A stretch of 64,000 nucleotides of DNA from Prorocentrum cordatum (Eukaryota; Sar; Dinophyceae; Prorocentrales; Prorocentraceae): assembly GCA_963575745.1 (NCBI GenBank), contig CAUYUJ010022059.1, forward strand, positions 62,001 to 126,000, read 5' to 3'. This document shows positions 40,098 to 50,690 of the stretch, one piece after another; position 1 is the stretch's first letter, and each line of letters begins with the position of its first letter. The notes under the pieces were generated by a model. That model made no database searches and was not told the origin of the DNA. It saw only the letters and a program-made list of their open reading frames with translations. Position numbers and translations under genes: made by a program.

Positions 40098-41915
40098 ATG
40101 TCGACGAGGGCGACGACGACGAGAGCGACCACGCCCAGCGCTAGTTCGAGTGCCGCGTGGGTTGCGTCGGAGGGCCGCGCAGAGACGGATGCGGAGATGG
40201 CTGGGAGATTGCGCGACGACGGGGAAGATGCTTTCTGGCCGCGAGAGTTGAGGTGCAAAAGGGACAGCGTGGAGTACGACCCGCGGTTGACGGAACGGCC
40301 GGAAGAGCTCGCACAGTGGAGATAGAGCAGGGCACTTGTGGGCCCATAGGGCACTATTTTGGCAATTTCGGTCAGAGGCCCAAAACAAGGACGTGCGAAA
40401 ACAAATTTACGATCAAGTGTCCCGATGCCCTGCCCAAATTGCTGTTCTGGCAGAGGCCCACGACGACTTCTACGAAAAGCTCGCGCATGAACGCCCCGAC
40501 CCCGGAGCCGCAGTGGCGGCATGCGACGTGGGCGCATGCCTGTGCGTCAAAGCGCCGAGACAAAGGGCGCGTTGCTCATGGGGATCCGAAACCGGCTTGG
40601 CGGCGCGACCGAGTGCCTGGATGGCGCGAGGCTGGCTGGAAAAACTACAGAAACGAGGCGCGGTGCGGCCTTACAGCAGGGCCATGGTTTGCCGCGTGAC
40701 CACTGACAAGGCCGTGGCGCTAGGTTGCGAGCATAACGTTTGCGCCGTTCACGTGCACAACAAGCTTGCCAACGGAGACCTGGATGGCAAGAAACACGCC
40801 AACAAACTCGACGCGTTCCTGCATTGGTTCGCGCAGTATGTGACTACGTGGGACGTGAAGGTTCTTTGCGGGGGCTTTAACTTCTGTATGTTCGAGATAG
40901 TGCCGCTGCATGCGCCGCAGCGGCGTCCAGTGCGAAGTCGCTGCGTGGACGCCATGGAAAACGCGCGCTGGCAAGCCAATGTCGGACAGTTGTTTCATCG
41001 CTTTCCTTAACCAGCCAGGGCGGTGCACCTTCCGCAAAAAGTTCAAATCTGTGCACGAGGACGATGCCACGGGCATCCTGGCCGTGACGTTACCCCACAC
41101 CGCAGTGGCGGACGGGTTTGACCGCCACGACTACATGAGAGGCCTGGGCAAGGAACTTAACATGTTCCTCCCGAAGGACGGTCGCATCAGAGGGAAGCTC
41201 GAGGGGTTCTTACAACCGGCCCCTCAGTCAGTGGCAGCAGTGGCTGCGCATGACCAGTTCATGGCCGACGTTCGTCGCGCGAGGCGACTGGGGCGGGCCG
41301 AGTGGGTGCCGCCTGTCTTCCGAGCCAAGCAGAACAAAAATCGAAGCGGACAAATGGCGATTCGGGGAGCAACACCAAGGCGGCGCTCACTTCCCTTTGT
41401 GGGCTATCGCAGGCCACGAAGGTCATCGAAGCGGACAGAGACTGGAGGCCCGAGCCGACAATGTTAGGGACGAGCGGGAGCAACGCAAACGCGAAAATTC
41501 AACCGCAGTCGCGGGACAGGCCGAAGCCGCAGTTGCAGAACAGGGTGTGGCCGCAGTCGCGGGACACGCCGTGGACGCAGGCGCGGATAAAGGTCCAGGA
41601 AATTCAACCACGACGGTGCATTGGCGCGACCACACTCGGGGCGCAGGCGGAGAAGAATGCTCCGGGAGCTTGAGCGCGATTGATTGGGCCGCGCCAACGT
41701 GGCGCGCGCGCGCGCGTGGCCCGAGCACAGGTGCGCCGAGGCTCCGCGAGCGCATGACCGAAGGTGGCTGCGGCTCGACGGGGCCAGTGGGGTTGGTGGT
41801 ACTGTCGGTCTTCCTGGGGCGATCGCTCTTCTTCCTACGGCGACAGCGCTTGGCGCGAGTGGTGGAGCAGCTGAATCCGCAGTGGCGGACAAGGCGGAAG
41901 ATAATGGTGGACTGA
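40098..41915 (+). pseudogene. Endonuclease/exonuclease/phosphatase-like gene, frameshifted
   Basis: Read across four frame segments: 40098-40325 (acidic lead, ending RPEELAQWR), 40336-41010, 40910-41467, 41250-41915. The second contains EAQNKDVRKQIYDQVSRCPA with QIAVLAEAHDD, then YSRAMVCRVTTDKAVALGCE, HNVCAVHVHNKLANGD and TWDVKVLCGGFNFCMF. The last resembles the G-D-F-N motif of EEP nucleases with Asp changed to Gly (GGC at 40873). The third has CEVAAWTPWKTRAGKPMSDS with CFIAFLNQPGRC, then TFRKKFKSVHEDDATG and FLPKDGRIRGKLEGFLQPAP. The fourth is an Ala/Glu/Gln-rich tail with a hydrophobic stretch (GLVVLSVFLG). It is likely one member of a repeated dinoflagellate gene family or an apurinic-type nuclease of a LINE. 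The LINE RT at 43213 is 1.3 kb away with a MITE between, so a link is possible but unproven. Confidence 0.55.
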
Positions 41916-42571
41916 GGCTGACACTAAATCGCAATGGCGGATGTGGCGTTAAGAGCATCGCGGTCGGGCGCGCGCGCCGGAGAAGCATCCGCGCGCCTGA
42001 AAAAGGGCGACCTCTTCTTTCTTTTTTTTTTCCGACGGCCGTTCCCCGGGGGACGCGCCGCCCATTTCCGCTAAAGATGTTGCCAAACAACGGGGTTTCT
42101 TTCTTATCTGCGTTTCAGATTCGGAGTTCCGGCATCTCTGACCTGACCCCGCCGGAAGCCTGCCGGGAATTTGCCAGGACTGGTTGGGACCTTGCCGGGG
42201 ACTTTCCGTCCGGGGACCCCGGGCGCCGCCACCCGCGAGCGAATTATGAGCTCTTACCGGAGCTTTTACATTGCCTCAGGCTCGTTGGGCCGGCGATTTT
42301 GTCGAGTTCAATGGGCAAGTCATTATTGGCGTTCATATGGCTACGCGTGCGCGTGTGCGTACGCGCGCGTGCGTACGCGCGCGTGCAACAAGAAAAGAAA
42401 CATGTGTTGCGTTTGGCAATAGATCCTATCATGCTTAGGCCTACGACCGATGATGCAATGTTCACACTTGGTTGTCACCACTTGGTTCTCGAAGTTCAGT
42501 TTAATGTTGCCTCAGCCTTACAACTCTGTCCCTAGCCTCTGCCTTGCAGTCGTGGCCACAGCCCCGCGAAG
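41916..42571. other. No gene; alternating purine-pyrimidine tract
   Basis: 42343-42387 is an almost perfect alternation of purine and pyrimidine (GCGTGCGCGTGTGCGTACGC type), potential Z-DNA. The rest shows nothing recognisable apart from a T9 run near 42030. Confidence 0.55.
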
Positions 42572-42940
42572 CGATTAAGAAATCCCCCTGTTTGGTGAAA
42601 CGATAACACATCCAGCACCCAGAAGCGTTATCCTGGCAGTTTGAGGTGGAGGAGGAGGAGGAGGAAGAGGGGGAGGAGGGAGGAACGAGGAGGAGGAGGG
42701 GGAGGAGGGAGGAGGACAGGGAGGAAGAGGACAGGAAGAAGGAGGAGGAGCAGGAGAAGGAGGAGTAGGAGGAGCCAATCCTGACGAGTTGTAGATGTCG
42801 GTCGCGGGGGGGCGGGCTATCATTATTTATTTGTGCTGTTTGGTGCGGTGCTAAATTTATCGTTCAGCGGAATCCGCCCTCGCGAATTATTTATGGTTTG
42901 TTTCGGTGCTAACGGTAACACAGTGGCGGTTTCTTAATCG
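42572..42940. mobile_element. MITE-like element, 369 bp
   Basis: Ends are inverted: CGATTAAGAAATCCCCCTG (42572-42590) against CAGTGGCGGTTTCTTAATCG (42921-42940), with 11 terminal bases perfectly complementary. A second inner inverted pair (TGAAACGATAAC...CAGCAC and GTGCTAAATTTATCGTTCAG) lies inside. The centre is a GGA/GAGGA tract (about 42645-42772). Ends and inner motifs resemble those of the 18255-19940 element. There is no coding capacity. Confidence 0.65.
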
Positions 42941-43212
42941 TTTTTTTGGGTTAGCCTCACCCCTCGCCATAGCCCAGCCATAGTTTCTGGATCATCGTTT
43001 TCGTGGTCGTTCCATGTCGAAAATTGTTTGTGAAGGTAGTTTCGTTGTTCGTTCTGTGTTTATATCGCATGCGTGGATTCGAGGTACGGGATCGTTTTCG
43101 TTGTAAACGCCTTTTTCTTTTCATCGCTGCGGAGCTCGACAACAATTCGCCAGCTCAAGAACGGCAGGTGCAAAGACACCGCGGGGCTCGCAGCATAACT
43201 ACTCAAGGCAGG
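42941..43212. other. Unassigned sequence before the LINE fragment
   Basis: An ORF (43003-43320) crosses into the RT region in a different frame and has no recognisable domain. The true 5' part of the LINE may be missing. Confidence 0.4.
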
Positions 43213-44814
43213 TGGTACCACCATCCAGCACCACTTTTGGCAGCTGCAACACGACATTATCAAACTTCGCCAGACCCCGCCAGACCAGTCGAAACGCACC
43301 ACGATCTGTATGATCCATAAAGCAGGCGATCCAAACGTCCCAAACAACTATATACCGATTGCCACTATACCATTACAATATAATTATATGCGTTGTCTCC
43401 TCTGCACCAGGTTGGCTGCTTGGTTCGATTCCCACGGACGCCGCGATCTGGCCGGATTCCGCAAATATTATTGTATTGAAGACCGCCTTTTCACCACGAC
43501 CATGCTACACGAGCTTTTTGACTGGCATCTACCGCTCTAGGCAGCAGCAGTCGATTTCAAGACAGTTTTCGATTGCGTAGACCGCCGATGCTTTTGGAAC
43601 GGTCTTCGACAACAGCGCATCCCCGTCGCACACGTACATTTTCTGAAGCAGTTGTACCAAGACTAGACAGCAACACTAAAGACAGACACCAACAGCAGAG
43701 TACTCAACATCGAGCGGGGTGTAGCAAGGAGACCCACTCAGCTCCTTCCTGTTCAACGCGGTGCTCGAGCACGTCTTCAGACAACTGAAACCAGGATGGC
43801 TTCGCAGAAAGTTTGGAATCCAAGTTGATTTTGCACCCCAAGACTGGATAACCAACTTACGTTCTGCAGACGATGTACCATTCCAGGCACCCAACCTTCA
43901 GCAGCTAACTTGTGTACTGCGCGACGTACGACTTGAAGCGGCGAAATTTGGATTAATGTTTCACCCTGACAAAACCAAGATCTTCACACATGTCAGTCGA
44001 AGAGGAGGAAGAACGATTTCGAATGTAAACGTCGACGGCCAGATTTTCGAAACCCTGAATTCCCAGATGAAAGCGAAGTACTTGGGAAGGAAACTGACGC
44101 TCTACGATTTCCACGAAGTTGAACTTCGGAGCACGATTGCTCTAGGTTGGGGACGCTTCAACCGGTTACGATGCGAGCTGGCGAACAAATGTTTCTTTCT
44201 CCACAGCAGACTGAGGCTTTTCGACGGGACAATCACACATTCTGCGTTGTACGGATGCTGCTCGTGGGCCATCACGAAGGGCATGCTCAACACCTTACGA
44301 ATGGTCTAACGGAGAATGCTCCGACTATTTATTGGAGCTCCGCGACGCCATCAGCCACGCCAGCACGCCTGCGACGACTATGAAGACAGCCGCGAAGGCA
44401 ACGACGACGGGCTAGAACCGCGGGTGGATTACATCAAGCGAACAACACACAGCCACAAAACATGCCAAACGCGCAGGAGTCGAATAGTGGGTTTATATAT
44501 ATATATACACACTTCAAATGGAAATGGGGGCGAAACGGATTGCAAATCATTGCTGTGACTGGTGGACAAGCTTGTCAGCTCCATGGAAACCACGCATCCA
44601 CGACCCACGCCCAGCATACCGCCGGCACGGTAGACAGCGTAAGCGCTGGTCAGATGATATGACAATCTTTCTACGCGCGGAGCACATTATGCACAGCAGC
44701 GACGACGACGGCAACGATTGGAAACAATGGTTACGAGTTGCTACAAACCAACAAGAATGGGATGCGTTGGGAGAGAAACTTGTCATTTACCGCCACACCG
44801 ACCTCCAGCACTGA
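43213..44814 (+). pseudogene. Non-LTR (LINE-type) reverse transcriptase fragment
   Basis: RT motifs in order. KRTTICMIHKAGDPNVPNNY and IPIATIP are motif 1-2 (palm entry), then DLAGFRKYYCIEDRLFTTTM. AVDFKTVFDCVD is motif A (Asp at 43553-43555). Read one base over, QGDPLSSFLFNAVLEHVF is motif B. LRSADDVPFQAP is motif C, the two Asp at 43869-43874, with Ser for the usual aromatic. KFGLMFHPDKTKIFTHVSRR and MKAKYLGRKLTLYDFHEVEL are motifs D/E and thumb. The C-terminal part (RRMLRLFIGAPRRHQPRQHA, then 44518-44814 with RRHGRQRKRWSDDMTIFLRA) completes it. It is inactivated by in-frame stops at 43538, 43664 and 44307 and several frameshifts. No endonuclease domain is directly attached. Confidence 0.85.
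44490..44506. repeat. Short (TA)n run inside the LINE fragment
   Basis: TATATATATATA within the RT C-terminal part, at a point where the reading frame is lost. Confidence 0.8.
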
Positions 44815-47099
44815 CCAGGCCCCGGCCCGCACGCCGTGCTTGTGCAGGGTTTTCCCCCCGTTGGGACGCACGCTGGCGCCTCGCCTCGCCTCGACTCGCA
44901 TGTTATTTTTAGGCGGCAACGGTACGGCTGGGTTTGCCCATGTAGTTTTTGACGGCCCCCAGGGTCCGTGGATGGCCCTAGAGAGGCCTGGAAACGGTGA
45001 AGGAAACCAGGGACATCATCCTCCAGGGCCCGCTGCTCTCATGCTGAAGCCGAGCACGGCAGATTCGTGCCGTGTCGACGTGGCGGTGACCCAATTGTGG
45101 GCGTTCAAGGTTGGACGCCGCCAGATGCGTTGCCCCGAGTCGCCCGATATCGGGTAATCTGCGCGAGCCATCGGGAACCCGCGATTGCTCACGGCGGAGC
45201 GATCCACGTGGTGCCAGAAAGCAACGCCGACGCCGTCGCGACGTGAACCTGCCGTATCTGAGGCAGCAGGATTGGAGGAGGGAGTCCAGACATCCGACGT
45301 AGCGGAAAGTCAATTTTGATAGGTGTCTTGCCATTTTTGTGCTCCATTGAGGCTGTGTTTCTCGACCAGGGGGCCGCCGAACAACGATCTGGGACGGACG
45401 GAACGAGAAGCCAATCCCCATGGGGGGAGGGGGGTCAAGGGCTGAACGCTGCCAGTGGCCCAGAGGACGCCGGTCCCCATGGCGTGCGTTTCTAGCAGCC
45501 ATTCTCGGAGACCGCGGCCACGAGGGCTTGGAGGATGCAGATACCCCGTGCCCTGCGGCAGAGAGCGCCAACATTGGTCCAGAGGGCGTCAGTGGCCCAG
45601 AGGACGCTGGTCAACGAGGGTTTCCATGAGCGTTCAAGGCTGAACGTTGCGGGTGGCCCAGAATTGACCGCACGATCTTGCGATCGAAGATCAGCCGATG
45701 GTGCAAGGTGGATCAACGATCCACATGGTTTCAGAAACCGACGCCCGGGTCGTCACGACACGGATCAGTTGATTCGGCAGGTGCCTTAGAGTACAGTCGC
45801 GCTATTGCGCAGGTCACCCGCTAGTGGCGAGGATATATGTCGCGCTCTGCGCTCCGCGGTCGTCTGTGCAGGGAGGGTGGTCATCTCTCCAGTGGACGGC
45901 GTGTTGGCGCGAAGATGACCGCGCTTCGCGGTTCGCGCAGCGCGACGCGCGAGTTTACAGCCAAGACGTTGAACGGGAAGGGCTTTGATTTTAGGGCCGC
46001 TCCTTCAATTTGGGGCGGGGAACCTTCTCGTGTCCGAGGCTAGCCGTGGCCAGAAAAGCCCCGTCGTTCTTTCAACAGCGTTCCTTGTGGTAGCGCGATG
46101 ACTGGGTGACTCAGGGTTCGCACTCCCCAGACCTCCGACGACACGCAGACACCCCAGGGCTCCCAACTCTCGACCCCCACATGGGACGTGTGTTCCTCGT
46201 CCCAGGCCGTGCCTTGATGGCCATGGGTCCCGAGAGCGGCCCCCCCTCAGGCCCACGTTGATCAGATCACGGCGTCGGATGTCGGGCCTCCTCCCCTCCA
46301 AGATAGGCGCCCAGAACCGGCCAGGGGCGCATTTCGGCGAGAATTTCGAGGCAGATCCAGCCGTGGTGACGAGGACGTCCCCCTGATGCCCTCAGAGGGA
46401 AACATATTGAAAAACCTAGACCCTCAAGCACCCTCGAGGAGGAGGGAGTGAACAGGATGTCCTCACTCCTTGCAATTGGGTTGCAAATGCTGGGACGTTG
46501 AATTCAGCATCGGCGCTGGTGTATCCGTGATCGGAGACTCACGTAAGTAATCTCAACTACTTCCCGCTCACCGCGCTTGATCCTTAACTGGATTCGGTCT
46601 TATCTTGGATAGGGATTGGCTCAAACTTGCCAGGTAGCCTTCTGATCGGGCTCAATCGCCTCAGATCCTTCCCACGGAGACCTACCAGTGGGCCTTAGAA
46701 GCGGCAGTGCCGTTTTTTACTTTTTACCTGTCCCATTTTTTGTTTGTCTCTTGTTCCTCGTTTTTTGGTCCGGTTCCGCCTGCCGTTGTGACTTCCGGTT
46801 CCCAGCGCAGTTTTGTCGTCCGTTTCGGTGAGTTGTGGTTTCTCCCCGTCTCAATAGCCAAGAGCCCAGCAGCTCAAAACGGTTGAACGCTTGCCCTGCC
46901 GGCTCCGAAGCCCTTTGAATCAGGGAGTTGCCTCCTGATTGCAGCGCCCCCGCCTGCGGCTGGAAGCCTGCCCAGGCGGCCCCCGAGGAGCAGAGACCTC
47001 CTGCGGGGGAGGCGCCCGAGCGCCAGACGCTGCTGGGAGGCGCCGCCCGCCGCCGTCGACCGCCAGCCCCGATACCTCTCCACCCTGGGAGGCTCAGAA
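44815..47099. other. No gene seen
   Basis: GC-rich to mixed sequence. Short words recur (for example CAGTGGCCCAGAGGACGC at 45454 and 45589, and AAGGCTGAACG-type phrases near 45436 and 45637), suggesting old local duplications. No domain, RNA gene or complete repeat unit is recognisable. Confidence 0.5.
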
Positions 47100-47520
47100 G
47101 GGAAGGGAGGTCAACGTCGTTTGAGCGATCCCCATCCCCATCCTGGTGTCCACCGTCCCCAGCGATCTCGCACGATCCACCATCCCCGTCCCCGTCCCCA
47201 TCCCGGTGCCAAGAAGGGAGATCAACATCGTTTGAGCGATTCTCATCCCCATCCCAATCCCGGTGCCCACCATCCCCAGCTATATCCCACCATCCCCCAT
47301 CTCCATTCTTATCCTGGTGCCAAGAAGGGAGGTCAATGCCGTTTGATCGATCCCTGTCCCCAAACCCCATCCCCATCCTGGTGCCCAACATCCGAAGCGA
47401 CACCCCACCATCCCCATCCCAAACCCCCTCTCGGTGCCAGGAAGGGAGGCCAATGTCTTTCCAGCGATCCCAATCCCCATCCCCATCTCGGCGTCAACCA
47501 ACCCACCATCCCAATTGTGG
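47100..47520. repeat. Minisatellite with a period of about 111-117 bp, four units
   Basis: GGGAGGTCAACG-type words start at about 47104, 47215, 47326 and 47443. Each is followed by TTTGAGCGATCC and CCATCCCCATCC-rich sequence with GGTGCCAAGAA. ORFs on both strands across it are compositional. Confidence 0.75.
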
Positions 47521-47619
47521 TACATCGGCGGCTAGCGGAGCCCAGGCCAGGCCAGTGGGGATACGTAGGGAACGGTCAATCGATGCTTAAGAGGGAAGGG
47601 CTGGTGGAGGCCGTGCTTG

Positions 47620-48130
47620 TGGCGCGGCCGGCCGGCGCGGCGGCGCGGCCGAGCCCAGTCTTGTAAAACGCGCGGGCGCGGCCGGCCGGCGACGTCGGGC
47701 GCGGCGGCGCGGCCGAGGGGGGCGACGTCAAATGCGCGGGCGCGGCCGGCCGGCGATCTCGAGCGCGGCGGCGCGGCCGAGCCCAGTCCTGTCAAACGCG
47801 CGGGCGCGGCCGCCTGGCGCCTGGCGATGTCGGGCGCGGCGGCGCGGCCGAGCGGCCGGACCGGCGGCGTCGGGCGCGGCGGCGCGGCCCCGCAGAGATC
47901 TTGCATCCAAGCCGGCGTCGCGGCTGTGGCGGCGCGTCGGAGCGCGCGGGCGCGGCTTTCTCAGCGCCAGCGTCGTCGGGCGCGTCGGCGCGGCCGCGCG
48001 CCGAGTCCGGGAAATGCGCGGGCGTGGCCAGCGGGCGCCGTTGGGAGCGTCGGCGCGGCCGAGCATGGCTGGTCTAGGATTCAATGGCGCGGTCGGCCCT
48101 GACTGCGCTGCGCGCTGGCGCGGCTCGGGC
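47620..48130. repeat. GC-rich minisatellite (GCGGCGCGGCCGAG units)
   Basis: At least five recurrences of GGCGCGGCGGCGCGGCCGAG with ACGCGCGGGCGCGGCC words spaced about 60-70 bp. Extremely GC-rich and partly palindromic (CGGCCGG). It degrades toward the right end. Confidence 0.75.
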
Positions 48131-48834
48131 AAGAACGGCGGGGCGCGCGGGCGCGGCGCGCCCAGCGTCGTCGACTTTCAACATTTACAGGACTTGTGCC
48201 CGGCCACCGCGGCGGCAATCTCGGCGCGGGCCCTCCGAGGGCCCCGTGCTCGCCTGGCGGGCGGCGAGGCCCGCGCGTTTCGGCGTTAGCGCGCTAGCGA
48301 GGAGCGAGGGCCCTGGGCAGGGTTTCGTTTGCAAGGCGGTGCTAGCTGCTAGCCCTGTGGGCTCCGCCGTGCAGTGAATGGGGCCTTGTGCCAGGCCCAG
48401 GCGCATGCAAGCTCCTCGTCTTGCTCCTCCCCCGCCCCGCTCGCCTTCATGCCTCTTTGTTCTTTGTCGGTGGCCGCCGCGGCGGAATCGGCCCACCCCG
48501 CCGCCGTGCCTGGATTGTGGGCCAGAGGGGTCATGAAGGAGGGCGGGGGTCTCGTGGTTGGTGGTTGGCTTCCCGAGGCCCGAGGGCTTCTGGGCAGGCA
48601 GAGTTTTGCAGCGTCCTGGGGGCCGTTCTGTGGGCTCTTGTGTCTTGTGCTTCTTTTGGGTTTCCTGGGGGCCTCTGCGCGGCCTCTTGGCCGCTTGGGA
48701 GTTCTCGGGCGCCTCGCGGGGCTTGTGGGGGGCCTACGTGTGGGGGGGGTCCCAACCATCCTGTGATGTTGGGTCCTCATTTTGAAGGGACAGCGCCCCG
48801 CGTCACCCCTTCCTCCCCCCCGCTGCCTCCTCCC
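48131..48834. other. No gene seen
   Basis: Mixed GC-rich sequence. 48600-48760 repeats CCTCTTGG/GGGGCCT words like those at 21240-21610. Confidence 0.5.
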
Positions 48835-48985
48835 TCCATCATCATCAGTATTGTCATCATTCATCGTAACCATCGTCGTCATCACCATCATCGTTGTCCT
48901 CGTCGTTATCATCACCATCTTTATCTGTATTGTCATCGTCATCATCATCATCATCATCGCCGTCATTGTCACCATCATCTCCACC
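48835..48985. repeat. (ATC)n-type microsatellite
   Basis: ATCATC with interspersed GTC and CATCGT, about 150 bp, directly preceding the 90-bp satellite. Confidence 0.9.
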
Positions 48986-48989
48986 CAAT

Positions 48990-50690
48990 TCGACACCCCT
49001 CACACGCTTCGCGGCCCCATTGGGCAGAGGGAGCTCCACCGAAGGCCCCAGTGCCGCCGCCCGCATGCGTCTCGCACACCCAATTCGGCACACCCTTCAC
49101 ACGTTTCGTGGCCCCACAGGGAACTCAACCGAAGGCCCCAGTGCCGCCGCCCGCATGCGTCACGCACACCCAATTCGGAACACCTCTCACACGTTTCGTG
49201 GCTCCATAGGCCATAGGGAACTCCACCGAAGGCCCCAGTGCCGCCGCCCGCATGCGTCACGCACGCCCAAGTCCCAATTCGGCACACCCTCACACGTTTC
49301 GTGGCCCCACAGGGAGCTCCACCGAAGGCCCCAGTGCCGCCGCCCGCATGCGTCACGCACACCCAAGTCGGCACACCCCTTGCACGTTCCGTGGCCCCAT
49401 AGGGAGCTCCACCGAAGGACCCAGCGCCGCCGCCCGCATGCGCCATGCACGCCCAATTCGGTACACCCCTCATGCGCTTCGTGGCCCCATAGGGAGCTCC
49501 ACCGAAGGCCCCAGTGTTGCCGCCTGCGTGCGTCACGCACACCCAAGTCGGCACACCTTCTACACGCTTCGTGGCCCCATGGGGAGCTCCACCGAAGGCC
49601 CCGGTGCCGCCGCCCGTATGCGCCATGCACGCCCAATTCGGCACACCCCTCATGCGCTTCGTGGCCCCATAGGGAGCTCCACCGAATGCCCCAGTGCCGC
49701 CGCCCGCATGCGTCACGCACACCCAATTCAACACACCCTTCACACGTCTCGTGGCCCATAGGGCATAGGGCATAGGGGGCCCCACCGAGACCCCAGCGCC
49801 GCCGCCCGCATGCGTCACGCACACCTAATTCGGCACACCCCTCACGCGCTTCGTGGCTCCATAGGGCCATAGGGAGCTCCACCGAAGGCCCCAGTGCCGC
49901 CGCCCGCACGCGTCGCGCACACCCAAGTCGGCACACGCTTTGCACGCTTCGTGGCCCAATAGGGAGCCCCACCGAATGCCTCACTCACCGTTGCCCCATA
50001 GGGAGCTCCACCGAAGGCTCCAGTGCCGCCGCCCGCATGCGTCACGCACGCCCAAGTCCCAAGTCGGTACATGCCTCGCACGTTTCGTGGCCCCACAGGG
50101 AGCTCCACCGAAGGCCCCAGCGCCGCCGCCCGCATGCATCACGTACACCCAATTCGGCACACCCCTAACACGTTTCGTGGCCCCATAGGGCCATAGGGAG
50201 CTCAACCGAAGGCCCCAGTGCCGCCGCCCGCACGCGTCACGCACACCCAATTCGGCACACCCTCACACGCTTCGTGGCCTCACAGGGATCTCCACCGAAG
50301 GCCCCCAGTGCCACCGCTTGCATGCGTCACGCACACCCAAGCCGGCACGCCCCTGACACGTTTCGTGGCCCCATCGGGAGATCCACCGAAGGCCCCAGTG
50401 CCGCCGCCCGCATGCGTCACGCACACCCAAGTCGGCACACCCCTTGCACGTTCCGTGGCCCCATAGGGAGCTCCACCGAAGGCCCCAGCGCCGCCGCCCG
50501 CATGCGCCATGCACGCCCAATTCGGCACACCCTCACACGCTTCGTGGCCCCATAGGGAGCTCCACCGAAGGCTCCAGCGCCGCCGCCCGCGCGCGCCATG
50601 CACGCCCAATTCGACACATCCATCACACGCTTCGTGGCCCCATGGGGCCATGGGGCCATAGGGGGCCCCACCGAAGGCCCCAGTGCTGCC
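48990..50690. repeat. Satellite with a period of about 90 bp, some 19 units
   Basis: Each unit reads approximately GGGAGCTCCACCGAAGGCCC, CAGTGCCGCCGCCCGCATGC, GTCACGCACACCCAATTCGG, CACACCCCTCACACGCTTCG and TGGCCCCATA. GGGAGCTCCACC-type words recur near 49029, 49118, 49207, 49312, 49401, 49491, 49580 and so on to 50660. Extra GGCCATAGG duplications lengthen some units. Both strands stay open for long distances only because the period is close to a multiple of three. Confidence 0.9.

Noticed and set aside
43419-43432. GGTTCGATTCCCAC resembling a tRNA T-arm/B box
   Set aside because: It lies inside the LINE reverse transcriptase reading frame (codons for W-F-D-S-H), and no cloverleaf can be built around it.
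46717-47403. 228-codon minus-strand ORF over the 111-bp minisatellite
   Set aside because: Its repeated GDGDRSNDVDLPS-type text is the tandem repeat translated. The non-repeat end shows no domain.
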